Source of the DNA: Qipengyuania aquimaris
GTDB lineage: Bacteria > Pseudomonadota > Alphaproteobacteria > Sphingomonadales > Sphingomonadaceae
Reading direction: 5' to 3'
Assembly (NCBI RefSeq): GCF_009827445.1
Contig: NZ_WTYI01000001.1
Location: 434,001-498,000 of the forward strand
DNA length: 64,000 nucleotides
The notes under the pieces are model-generated. The model was not told the origin of the DNA. It saw nothing but the letters and a program-made list of their open reading frames with translations, and made no database searches. This document shows, in pieces, positions 55,057-63,310 of the stretch (the first letter of the stretch is position 1; every line of letters begins with the position of its first letter). The translations under genes and the position numbers were made by a program.

Positions 55057-56430
55057 ATGGCACGCGAATGGGCACCCGATAGCTGGCAGGACTTCGAAGC
55101 ACGGCACCTGCCGCGCTATGAAGACGCCGCTGCGCTGGAGGAAGCGACGACTGCGCTGTCGAGCCATCCGCCTCTCGTCTTTGCCGGTGAAGCGCGCGCG
55201 CTGAAGGCCGATCTTGCCGAGGTGGCAGAGGGCAAGGCCTTCCTGCTGCAGGGCGGGGACTGCGCCGAAAGCTTCGCAGAATTCCATCCCAACAACATCC
55301 GCGACACTTTCCGCGTGCTGCTGCAGATGGCCGTCGTCATGACCTTCGCCAGCAAGAAGCCTGTCGTGAAGGTCGGACGCATGGCGGGTCAGTTCGCCAA
55401 GCCGCGCAGCTCGGATACCGAAACGCAGGGCGACATGACCCTGCCTAGCTACTTTGGCGACAACATCAACGGGATCGATTTCAATCCGGAAAGCCGATTC
55501 AACGACCCGCAACGTATGGTTCGCGCCTATTTCCAGGCATCGTCTACACTCAACTTGCTGCGCGCTTTCGCAGGTGGCGGTTATGCGAACCTGCGCCAGG
55601 TGCACCAGTGGACGCTCGATTTCATGGGTCGCAGCCCCTGGGCAGACAAGTTCGGAAATCTTGCCGATCGCATCGGTGAAGCGCTCGATTTCATGGAAGC
55701 ATGCGGCATCGATCCGGCAACCGTCCCGCAATTGCAGGGCACCAGCTTCTATACCAGCCACGAAGCGTTGCTGCTGCCTTACGAGCAGGCGCTGACGCGC
55801 CAGGACAGCCTGACGGGCGACTGGTACGACACCAGCGCCCATATGGTCTGGATCGGGGACCGCACCCGCTTCGAAGGCAGCGCGCACATCGAATTCGCGC
55901 GCGGTATCGGAAATCCGCTCGGTATGAAATGCGGCCCCAGCCTCGAGACGGATGCGCTTTTGAAGCTGCTCGACACGCTCAATCCAGCGCGAGAGCCGGG
56001 CCGGATCACGCTGATCAGCCGCTTCGGGCACGATAAGGTCGAAGACGGACTGCCGCGCCTCGTTCGCGCGGTGAAGGCCGAAGGACACCCGGTGGTGTGG
56101 AGCTGCGACCCGATGCACGGCAATGTCGTAAAATCGGACAGTGGCTACAAGACGCGGCCATTCGACCGCATCCTGACCGAAGTGAAGGGTTTTTTCGCAG
56201 TGCACCGTGCAGAGGGCACCCATCCGGGAGGCATCCACGTCGAGATGACCGGCCAGGATGTGACAGAGTGCGTCGGCGGCGCTGTCGCCATTACCGACGA
56301 AGCGTTGAAGGATCGATACCACACGCATTGCGACCCGCGCCTCAACGCCGCGCAGTCGCTGGAACTGGCTTTCCTGATCGCAGAAACGCTCAATGCCGAG
56401 CACGAGCAGGTGAGAGCCGACGCGGCCTAG
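55057..56430 (+). CDS. class II 3-deoxy-7-phosphoheptulonate synthase
   Basis: The protein has 457 residues. It condenses phosphoenolpyruvate with erythrose 4-phosphate, the first step of the shikimate pathway. The plant-type class II motifs are [15 protein letters not shown] near 65, [16 protein letters not shown] near 104, [16 protein letters not shown] near 290, ISRFGHDKV near 326 and [13 protein letters not shown] near 350. The ATG at 55057 fits; the upstream extension to 54970 is not expected in the family. Confidence 0.94.
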   Translation: MAREWAPDSWQDFEARHLPRYEDAAALEEATTALSSHPPLVFAGEARALKADLAEVAEGKAFLLQGGDCAESFAEFHPNNIRDTFRVLLQMAVVMTFASKKPVVKVGRMAGQFAKPRSSDTETQGDMTLPSYFGDNINGIDFNPESRFNDPQRMVRAYFQASSTLNLLRAFAGGGYANLRQVHQWTLDFMGRSPWADKFGNLADRIGEALDFMEACGIDPATVPQLQGTSFYTSHEALLLPYEQALTRQDSLTGDWYDTSAHMVWIGDRTRFEGSAHIEFARGIGNPLGMKCGPSLETDALLKLLDTLNPAREPGRITLISRFGHDKVEDGLPRLVRAVKAEGHPVVWSCDPMHGNVVKSDSGYKTRPFDRILTEVKGFFAVHRAEGTHPGGIHVEMTGQDVTECVGGAVAITDEALKDRYHTHCDPRLNAAQSLELAFLIAETLNAEHEQVRADAA

Positions 56431-56488
56431 CGCCCTTAGTCTAGGTAGCTTTCCTTAGTCGCTTCCTGACCCGGACTTCGCATCCGGC

Positions 56489-56517
56489 TGCCATTCCTGC
56501 CGCAAAGGCAGGAGGCA
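56489..56517 (+). promoter_or_regulatory. hairpin enclosing the Shine-Dalgarno of the diguanylate cyclase gene
   Basis: TGCC, a 2-nt bulge (AT), TCCTGCC, loop GCAAA, GGCAGGA, GGCA: 11 base pairs. The Shine-Dalgarno AGGAGG at 56510-56515 is wholly paired. The TTG start at 56522 is 6 nt later. This would limit translation unless opened by a protein, RNA, ligand or heat. There is no T tract, so it is not a good terminator for the gene upstream. Confidence 0.6.
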
Positions 56518-56521
56518 TTGC

Positions 56522-57628
56522 TTGGATACGGGCGCTCATATTGGCAGGATTGATTTGCCTTTGGCAATCGCAGCAGCGGTCGCCTTCTGCGCTGCTGTGG
56601 CGGCGGCGCTTGTCTCCTCGGTGATCGCACTTGCGTGCGCCGGAATTGGGCTTGGATTACTGCTGTTCCGCAACTCGCGCCGGGCGAGGCGGCTCGCATC
56701 GCGAAACTGCCAGTTGGCCCGCAGTGTTGCTCACTTGGAGGTTGCGGAAGGCTTGGCTGGAATTGGCCGGTGGTGTGTGGAGTTACCCGAGGAACGGCAT
56801 ATCTGGTCAGAAGAGATGTGCCATATCGCCGGCTTGCCCAAGGGAACGGCCCCGACGCACCAACTACTTGCCCGCCTAATGCCGGACGGCCTTTCCCAAT
56901 TGCGAACCACATTGGGTGCTCACGCCATCGACCCCATGCCCTATGTCGTGGAATTCGACGTCGTCCTGCGCACAGGCGAAGAGCGGGTGCTAAGAGCACG
57001 CGCGCGCAATGATTTTGGTCCTGACGGTGAACGTGAGCGCGTCTTCATGGTCGTAAGGGACGTAACGGAAGACTATGCCGTCGTTCGGCAGGTCGAGGAA
57101 GAAAAGAAGCGCGCCCTCGAACTCGCGGCGGAAGCGCAAAAGGAAGCGAATACGGACGCCCTGACAGGGCTGGCCAGCAGGCGAGCGATCATGGCTTCGC
57201 TGGACCGGTCTATCCTCGAAGCACAGAGGTCGCATGCCGATTATTCGATCGTCATCTTCGACATCGATCATTTCAAGCAGATCAACGATCGCCACGGACA
57301 CACGGTGGGCGACCGCGTCCTCAGCCACCTTTCCGAAATCGTCGTGCGCCAGGCGCGTGGGGCTGACCATGTGGGCAGGGTTGGCGGGGAGGAGTTTCTC
57401 TGGTTGCTCCCCAATTGCGATGCAAAAGCGGCCTTCGATGCTGCAGAACGTTTGCGCTGGGCGATCGAGGCCGGGACGCATTCTGCACCCATTCCCGAAA
57501 TCACGATCAGTGCGGGTTATGCGACCTTGGCGCCGGGTGAGGGTGCGCTGACACTTTTCGCCCGAGCCGATGCCGCGCTTTATGAGGCAAAGCGCAACGG
57601 ACGGAACCGCGTTGCCGATGCGGCGTGA
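56522..57628 (+). CDS. diguanylate cyclase with PAS-like sensor
   Basis: The protein has 368 residues from a TTG start with AGGAGG at ideal distance. Two membrane segments (about 12-50) precede a PAS-like domain (75-185, with GRWCVELPEERHIWSEEM), a short helix and a GGDEF domain (205-368). The active-site motif is GGEEF at 288-292, so it should make cyclic di-GMP. The inhibitory site RxxD (Arg279, Asp282) is 5 residues upstream, so product inhibition is likely. The RBS lies in a hairpin. Confidence 0.9.
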   Translation: MDTGAHIGRIDLPLAIAAAVAFCAAVAAALVSSVIALACAGIGLGLLLFRNSRRARRLASRNCQLARSVAHLEVAEGLAGIGRWCVELPEERHIWSEEMCHIAGLPKGTAPTHQLLARLMPDGLSQLRTTLGAHAIDPMPYVVEFDVVLRTGEERVLRARARNDFGPDGERERVFMVVRDVTEDYAVVRQVEEEKKRALELAAEAQKEANTDALTGLASRRAIMASLDRSILEAQRSHADYSIVIFDIDHFKQINDRHGHTVGDRVLSHLSEIVVRQARGADHVGRVGGEEFLWLLPNCDAKAAFDAAERLRWAIEAGTHSAPIPEITISAGYATLAPGEGALTLFARADAALYEAKRNGRNRVADAA

Positions 57629-57766
57629 TGGCACCAAAACCATCAAAGGTTAGCGTGTTGAAAACAGGTGGTTTACCCCCCTTTCGTGCCGGATGATTTT
57701 TCTTCATGATGGCAGCGATTGCCGGAACCGGCAGTGATTTGAGCAATTGGGAACACTGAACCATTT

Positions 57767-57783
57767 GGGGGAGCGCGCCGATC
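57767..57783 (+). promoter_or_regulatory. Shine-Dalgarno before an ATC start codon of egtB
   Basis: GGGGAG (57768-57773) is 7 nt before ATC at 57781-57783. No ATG, GTG or TTG in the egtB frame exists between the upstream stop at 57757 and the ATG at 57907. See egtB. Confidence 0.55.
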
Positions 57784-59034
57784 ACTTATCGCGCGGCACT
57801 GCAGAACATCAGCCCCGCAGGGCTAGCTAACGATTTCGCAGCGACCCGTTCGCTCAGCGAAGCGCTGGTCGAACCGCTTTCCGAAGCGGACGCGACACTC
57901 CAGTCGATGGAAGACGCTTCGCCCGCCAAGTGGCACCTCGCGCATACGACTTGGTTCTGGGAGACGTTCCTCCTGCGCGACCACCTCGACGGATATAGAC
58001 TGTACGACGATAGCTGGCCGTTCGTGTTCAACTCCTATTACGAGGCCGAGGGCGAGCGTATCCACCGCTTCACTCGCGGGATGCTGTCGCGCCCGACATT
58101 GGCGGAAATCGTTGATTGGCGAACAAAGGTCGATGAGGCGATGAAGCCCCTTTACGAACGGGAAGAGCTGCGGCCCCTGATCGAACTCGGAATCGCGCAT
58201 GAACAGCAGCACCAGGAACTGCTGCTGACGGATATCAAACACGCCCTGTTCCAGAACCCGCTCGGCGTGGCGATGTGGCAGGATGCTATCACTCCTCCTG
58301 CGAAGACTGCCTCAGGAAAATGGCATTCCCACCCCGGCGGTATCGCGCGGATCGGGCATCAGGAACCGGGATTCGCATTCGACAACGAGGGCCCGGATCA
58401 CCGCGTCCTGCTGGAGCCGTTCGAACTTTCCGCCGGTCTGGTCACAAATGGCGAGTGGGTCGAATTCATTGCCGACGGCGGCTACGAAACCGCATCGCTC
58501 TGGCTGTCGGACGGCTGGGCGTGGGTTAAGGAAAACGGCATTGCTGCGCCGCTGTACTGGCGCGGCGAGGAGGCTTTCACGCATTGCGGCTGGCAAGACA
58601 GGGACCCGGACGCTCCTGTGACCCACATCTCCTATTTCGAGGCCGATGCCTTCGCAACCTGGGCTGGCAAGCGGCTTCCGACGGAATTCGAGTGGGAAGC
58701 CATCGCAAGGGGGCAGGAGGGCGAGCTTGTCGCGCATGATCCGGCTGCCGGAAACCAGCTCGACGCGGCTGCCCCGCCGATTCCGGTCGGCAGCGACGGA
58801 TTGTTTGGGGACTGCTGGCAATTCACACGTTCAGCATACCTGCCCTATCCGCGTTTCCAGCCCGCCGAAGGTGCGGTTGGCGAATACAATGGCAAATTCA
58901 TGAGCGGGCAGTTCGTCCTCAAGGGCGCAAGCTGCGCGACGGCGCGCGGGCATTCGCGCGTTAGCTATCGCAATTTCTTTTACCCGCACCAGCGCTGGCA
59001 GTTCACCGGCCTGAGGCTCGCGAGGGACGTATGA
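57781..59034 (+). CDS. egtB: ergothioneine biosynthesis sulfoxide synthase EgtB
   Basis: EgtB joins trimethylhistidine and a thiol (gamma-glutamylcysteine or cysteine) with O2 at a non-haem iron. Counting from the ATC at 57781, 417 residues: a DinB-like helical domain with the iron ligands His52 (KWHLAH), His140 and His144 (HEQQHQ), then the FGE-sulfatase domain (about 190-417) ending SYRNFFYPHQRWQFTGLRL. The conserved N-terminal helix (FAATRSLSEALVEPLSEAD) lies before the first ATG (57907), so the gene begins upstream, where only ATC has a Shine-Dalgarno. egtD overlaps the stop by ATGA. Confidence 0.88.
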   Translation: MTYRAALQNISPAGLANDFAATRSLSEALVEPLSEADATLQSMEDASPAKWHLAHTTWFWETFLLRDHLDGYRLYDDSWPFVFNSYYEAEGERIHRFTRGMLSRPTLAEIVDWRTKVDEAMKPLYEREELRPLIELGIAHEQQHQELLLTDIKHALFQNPLGVAMWQDAITPPAKTASGKWHSHPGGIARIGHQEPGFAFDNEGPDHRVLLEPFELSAGLVTNGEWVEFIADGGYETASLWLSDGWAWVKENGIAAPLYWRGEEAFTHCGWQDRDPDAPVTHISYFEADAFATWAGKRLPTEFEWEAIARGQEGELVAHDPAAGNQLDAAAPPIPVGSDGLFGDCWQFTRSAYLPYPRFQPAEGAVGEYNGKFMSGQFVLKGASCATARGHSRVSYRNFFYPHQRWQFTGLRLARDV

Positions 59035-60029
59035 CTGCAAATCAAGGGATCGCATTGGTCGAGCGCGATGAGGACGGGGTCGACAAGGCCTTTCGCAGCG
59101 ATGTACTGGCTGGCTTGCAACAGACGCAAAAGGCAATCCCTGCGCGCTGGCTCTACGACGATGCCGGCTCACAATTGTTCGAAGACATCACGTCGCTTGA
59201 GGAATATTACCCGACCCGCGCGGAAACACAGATTCTCGAAGCGCGGAAGGACGAATTTCGCCGGCTGATCGGCGCGGATCGCGCAGTCGTCGAGTTCGGG
59301 TCTGGCAGCTCGGTCAAGACCCCGTTGTTGCTCGAGGCAATCGCCCCTGCGGCCTATGTTCCGCTGGATATTTCCGGCGATTTCCTGCGCCAGTCGTCCG
59401 CCGCCCTGGCAAAGAAATTCCCTGGCTTGCCCGTGCTTCCCGTCGAAGCGGATTTCATGAAGCAGGTCACCCTGCCTGCCGAAGTCGAAGAGATGCGAAA
59501 ACTTGGCTTCTTCCCGGGATCGACGATCGGCAACATGGTCGCCCGCACTGCGGTCGACCTTTTGCGTTCCATGCGGGCAACACTGGGCGGCACCGAGGGA
59601 GAGAGACCGTTGCTCCTGATCGGTATGGATCTGGTGAAAGACGTTGCCGTCCTCGAAGCGGCTTATGACGATGCAAGGGGTGTAACGGCCGAATTCAATC
59701 TCAACCTTGTGCGGCGCATAAATCGCGAATTGGATGGCACGATCCCCGTCGACGATTTTGTTCACAGGGCTATCTGGAACGATGATTTCTCGCGGATCGA
59801 GATGCATCTCGAAGCGAAGTGCGACATGGATTTCGAAGTCTGCGAACAGCGCTTTTCCATGGCTGCGGGCGAGACGATCCACACCGAAAATAGCCACAAA
59901 TTTAGCCCACGCAGTGCGAATCTCTTGCTGCTGGCTGGCGGCTGGACGCCCATGGCGCGCTGGACCGACGACAAGGACCGGTTCTCGGTAATCCTCGCCG
60001 AGGCCAGCGAGCATCGTAACGCTCCGTAA
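59031..60029 (+). CDS. egtD: L-histidine N(alpha)-methyltransferase EgtD
   Basis: The protein has 332 residues. It makes hercynine (trimethylhistidine) from histidine with three SAM. ARWLYDDAGSQLFEDITSLEEYYPTRAE near 39, VVEFGSGSSVKTPLLLEA near 88, YVPLDISGDFL near 110 and FFPGSTIGNM near 160 are EgtD motifs; the C-terminus has TIHTENSHKFS. It is coupled to egtB. egtA, egtC and egtE are not adjacent, as in many alphaproteobacteria. Confidence 0.94.
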   Translation: MTANQGIALVERDEDGVDKAFRSDVLAGLQQTQKAIPARWLYDDAGSQLFEDITSLEEYYPTRAETQILEARKDEFRRLIGADRAVVEFGSGSSVKTPLLLEAIAPAAYVPLDISGDFLRQSSAALAKKFPGLPVLPVEADFMKQVTLPAEVEEMRKLGFFPGSTIGNMVARTAVDLLRSMRATLGGTEGERPLLLIGMDLVKDVAVLEAAYDDARGVTAEFNLNLVRRINRELDGTIPVDDFVHRAIWNDDFSRIEMHLEAKCDMDFEVCEQRFSMAAGETIHTENSHKFSPRSANLLLLAGGWTPMARWTDDKDRFSVILAEASEHRNAP

Positions 60030-60082
60030 TTACCGCTGCGCCGTTCATGGACGATGGGGGATAGCGTCCCTATATCGATGTC

Positions 60083-60742
60083 ATGGAAGGCCAAGCGATC
60101 CTGTCGGCAATAGCGGAACTGGTCCGGGCAATCCCGCGTTCGGGGCTGCTCGTCGCCACCATCGTCGCGCTCGTCGCAGGCTGGATCGGATCGATGATGC
60201 TGCGCCGCAAGATTGCGGGCGGCAGGCTGGTGCGTTCCGTCAGCACGCTCGCGCTGGTCGGCATTCTCGTCACCGTTTTCCTGCAGGTGGCCCGGTTCGA
60301 TCCGCGCCTCGACTCGATGACGCAGATCGGCCTGCCCGAGCAGACGATCGTAGGTGCGGAAACCGTCATCCCGATGGCCGCCGATGGCCATTACTGGTTG
60401 CGCGCCAATGTGAACGGTGTGCCGACGCGCCTTATGGTCGATACCGGCGCAACACTGACGGCGTTTTCCAGCCGCTCGGCAGATGCCGCAGGGCTCGAAC
60501 CGAGGCCCGGCGGTCTGCCGGTCATGCTTGGCACTGCTAACGGAACGGTCACGGCCGATCTGACTACGGTGGAAAGCCTGTCCTTCGGCAATATCAAGGC
60601 CGAGGGCCTCGATGCGGTCATTGCCCCCAACCTTGGCAACACCAACGTGCTGGGGATGAATTTCCTCTCGCGTCTCGAAGGTTGGCGCGTAGAGAATGGC
60701 GACCTCATCCTGACGCCGGGTTCCGCCTTTCCGCAACAGTGA
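60083..60742 (+). CDS. membrane-anchored retropepsin-like aspartic protease (TIGR02281 type)
   Basis: The protein has 219 residues. Two membrane segments (about 20-40 and 52-70) hold a periplasmic domain with the active site VDTGAT at 119-124 and LGTANG as the flap region, typical of the clan AA retropepsin-like proteins. The target is unknown. TATATC ends 6 nt before the ATG and there is no Shine-Dalgarno, suggesting a leaderless mRNA. Confidence 0.85.
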   Translation: MEGQAILSAIAELVRAIPRSGLLVATIVALVAGWIGSMMLRRKIAGGRLVRSVSTLALVGILVTVFLQVARFDPRLDSMTQIGLPEQTIVGAETVIPMAADGHYWLRANVNGVPTRLMVDTGATLTAFSSRSADAAGLEPRPGGLPVMLGTANGTVTADLTTVESLSFGNIKAEGLDAVIAPNLGNTNVLGMNFLSRLEGWRVENGDLILTPGSAFPQQ

Positions 60743-60782
60743 GCGTTTGACGCGGCGGCCTCAGCCGCTAAGCACGGGGGCG

Positions 60783-61526
60783 ATGGCCAGCTCACCCTCG
60801 CTACCGCCTCCACCCAAGTTTCACGACCTGCTCGCGCGGGATCGCTTGGCCCTTTTCCTCGATTTCGACGGGACGCTGGTCGAACTCGCGCCAGAACCTG
60901 GCGCTATCGATGTGCCGCAGGACATGGTCGATCGCCTCCATCGGCTGCGCGACAGGCTCGATGGCAGGCTGGCGCTCGTGTCCGGTCGCGCGCTCGACGA
61001 TCTGGAAAACCATCTCGACGATATCATGGTCTGCCGGGCGGGGTCACACGGCGTTTCCCGACTGTTGGCCGACGGTTCGCGCTTGGGGCGGGCGCCCGAG
61101 GGGCTGCCCGACCCGGTTGTCATGCAATTGCGCGAATTCGCGGCCGAACACGGCTTGCTCTATGAACCGAAGAGCCATGGCGGGGCGATCCATTTCCGCA
61201 GCGCCCCGGAGAAGGAAGAACAGGCCGTCGCGTTCGCCCGTTCTGTAGCGGAGGCGCACGACTTGCATCTGGCCACCGGCAAATCCATCGCGGAAATCGT
61301 GCGACCGGGCGCCAACAAGGGCGGGGCGGTCCGAGCTTTCCTGTCGGAACAACCGTTTGCAGGTTCGCTACCGGTATTCGTCGGGGACGACACGACCGAC
61401 GAAGACGGCATGGCGGCTGCAAACGAATGCGGAGGTTTTGGCATTGCCGTGGGTGAGCGCGACAGCGACAACGCCCGTTATCACCTGAGCGGCGTGAGTG
61501 CCGTGCATCAATGGCTGGAACTGTGA
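60783..61526 (+). CDS. otsB: trehalose-6-phosphate phosphatase OtsB
   Basis: The protein has 247 residues, a HAD phosphatase. The nucleophile motif DFDGT is at 27-31, SGRALDDL near 66 is motif II, the Lys-containing cap region follows, and GDDTTDEDGM near 200 is motif IV. It dephosphorylates trehalose 6-phosphate. GGGGG lies before the ATG at 60783; a TTG at 60747 is an extension. It overlaps the GH15 gene by 16 nt. Confidence 0.93.
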   Translation: MASSPSLPPPPKFHDLLARDRLALFLDFDGTLVELAPEPGAIDVPQDMVDRLHRLRDRLDGRLALVSGRALDDLENHLDDIMVCRAGSHGVSRLLADGSRLGRAPEGLPDPVVMQLREFAAEHGLLYEPKSHGGAIHFRSAPEKEEQAVAFARSVAEAHDLHLATGKSIAEIVRPGANKGGAVRAFLSEQPFAGSLPVFVGDDTTDEDGMAAANECGGFGIAVGERDSDNARYHLSGVSAVHQWLEL

Positions 61527-63310
61527 CACAAAGCTCTCTCGAACTTTTTCCTATCGGCAATTGCCAGGTCAGCGCCCTTGTGGACGAGCGTGCTGGCTTC
61601 GTCTGGGGCTGTGTTCCGCGCGTCGATGGCGATCCGGTCTTCTGCTCGCTGCTGAATGGCGACAAGGTGGACGAGGGCGTTTGGCGCTTCGAGCTGGAAG
61701 GGCAGGTGTCGTCGAGCCAGCACTACGAACGTAATACTCCAATTCTCGTCACCCGCCTCGAAGCCGAGGACGGAAGTGCGGTTGAAATCACCGATTTCGC
61801 GCCGCGTTATGAAGGATCGGGGAGAATGTATCGCCCGGTTGCCTTCATCCGCATCGTGCGCCCCGTTGCGGGCGCGCCGCGGCTGCGCGTGCGTCTTGCG
61901 CCCCTCTATGGCTATGGCAGCGCAGAGGCCACGACGACCAACGGCACCAACCACATCCGTTACCAGCTTGGCGACCAGACCATGCGCCTCTCGACCGATG
62001 CCCCGGTCGGCTACGTCCTCGAAGGAAGAAGCTATCGGGTGGAGGCGGACCAGCACTTCTTCCTCGGCCCGGACGAACCCTTCGTCGGTAATATCCGCAG
62101 CGAAATCAGGCGGATGGAAGCCAATACGCGCAAGTACTGGCAACACTGGGTTCGTGGCCTGCACATCCCGCTGGAATGGCAGGAAGAGACCATTCGTGCG
62201 GCCATCACGCTCAAGCTTTGTCAGCACGAGGAAACGGGCGCCATCGTTGCCGCGCTTACGACTTCGATCCCCGAAGCAGCGGGGAGCGAGCGCAACTGGG
62301 ACTATCGCTACTGCTGGATCAGGGACAGCTACTACACCGTGCAGGCGCTCAACCGCCTCGGCGCGCTGGATGTGCTGGAGAAGTATCTCGCCTATCTGCG
62401 CAATATAATCGACAAGGCGCGCGGAGGGCAGATCCAGCCGCTCTATTCCGTCATGGGCGAAGCCGAACTGCACGAGAGCTTTGCCGAGAACCTCGCGGGC
62501 TATCGCGGGATGGGGCCGGTTCGCGTCGGCAATGCCGCGTACAAGCAGGTTCAGTACGATTGTTACGGCCAGATCGTCATGCCTACCGCGCAGGCGTTCT
62601 TCGACACCCGACTGCTTCGAATGGCGGACGAGACCGATTTCGCCCATCTCGAGGAAGTGGGCGAGGCTGCCTGGGCCAAGCACGACAAGCCCGATGCGGG
62701 TCTTTGGGAATTCCGTACGAGGCAGGAAGTCCATACCTATTCGGCCGTGATGTGCTGGGCGGCGTGCGACCGTCTGGCCAATGTCGCTGCGCGCCTCGGC
62801 AAGGGCGACCGGGTGCGGTACTGGAAGGACCGCGCAGAGGCGATCCGCGCCAAGATCGAAGAAAACGCATGGAGCGAGGAGGGCGACCATTACGGCGCCA
62901 GCTTCGAAAGCGATTATCTCGACGCGAGCCTGCTCCAGATGGTGGAACTTCGCTATCTCGCGCCCGACGACGAGCGCTTCCTGAAGACCTTTGCTGCGGT
63001 GGAACGCGACTTGCGGCGCGGCGACCATATGCTCCGTTATGCGGCCGAGGACGATTTCGGTGCGCCCGAGACGGCATTCAACGTCTGCACCTTCTGGTTG
63101 ATCGAGGCGCTGCACCTTACGGGCCGAAGCAGCGAGGCGCGCGACCTCTTCTGCGCCATGCTGAGCCACACCACGAAATCCGGCCTAATGAGTGAGGATC
63201 TCGATTACGAGACAGGCGAACTTTGGGGGAACTTCCCTCAGACCTACTCGCTGGTTGGAATAATAAACTCGGTCGGATTGTTATCGAAACCATGGAGTGA
63301 CGTCAGGTGA
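61511..63310 (+). CDS. glycoside hydrolase family 15 protein (glucoamylase/trehalase type)
   Basis: The protein has 599 residues. The N-terminal beta-sandwich (1-200) and the (alpha/alpha)6 barrel (from about 220) of GH15 are visible, with RNWDYRYCWIRDSYYTVQAL near 260 and DAGLWEFRTRQEVHTYSAVMCW near 395, the family's substrate/catalytic stretches. Context between otsB and otsA suggests it acts on trehalose or related glucans. It shares 16 nt with otsB and its stop overlaps the otsA start, so all three are one operon. Confidence 0.92.
   Translation: MAGTVTQSSLELFPIGNCQVSALVDERAGFVWGCVPRVDGDPVFCSLLNGDKVDEGVWRFELEGQVSSSQHYERNTPILVTRLEAEDGSAVEITDFAPRYEGSGRMYRPVAFIRIVRPVAGAPRLRVRLAPLYGYGSAEATTTNGTNHIRYQLGDQTMRLSTDAPVGYVLEGRSYRVEADQHFFLGPDEPFVGNIRSEIRRMEANTRKYWQHWVRGLHIPLEWQEETIRAAITLKLCQHEETGAIVAALTTSIPEAAGSERNWDYRYCWIRDSYYTVQALNRLGALDVLEKYLAYLRNIIDKARGGQIQPLYSVMGEAELHESFAENLAGYRGMGPVRVGNAAYKQVQYDCYGQIVMPTAQAFFDTRLLRMADETDFAHLEEVGEAAWAKHDKPDAGLWEFRTRQEVHTYSAVMCWAACDRLANVAARLGKGDRVRYWKDRAEAIRAKIEENAWSEEGDHYGASFESDYLDASLLQMVELRYLAPDDERFLKTFAAVERDLRRGDHMLRYAAEDDFGAPETAFNVCTFWLIEALHLTGRSSEARDLFCAMLSHTTKSGLMSEDLDYETGELWGNFPQTYSLVGIINSVGLLSKPWSDVR

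Noticed and set aside
61508..63169. 553-codon open frame antisense to the GH15 gene
   Set aside because: Shadow of a GC-rich gene with clear GH15 motifs on the other strand.
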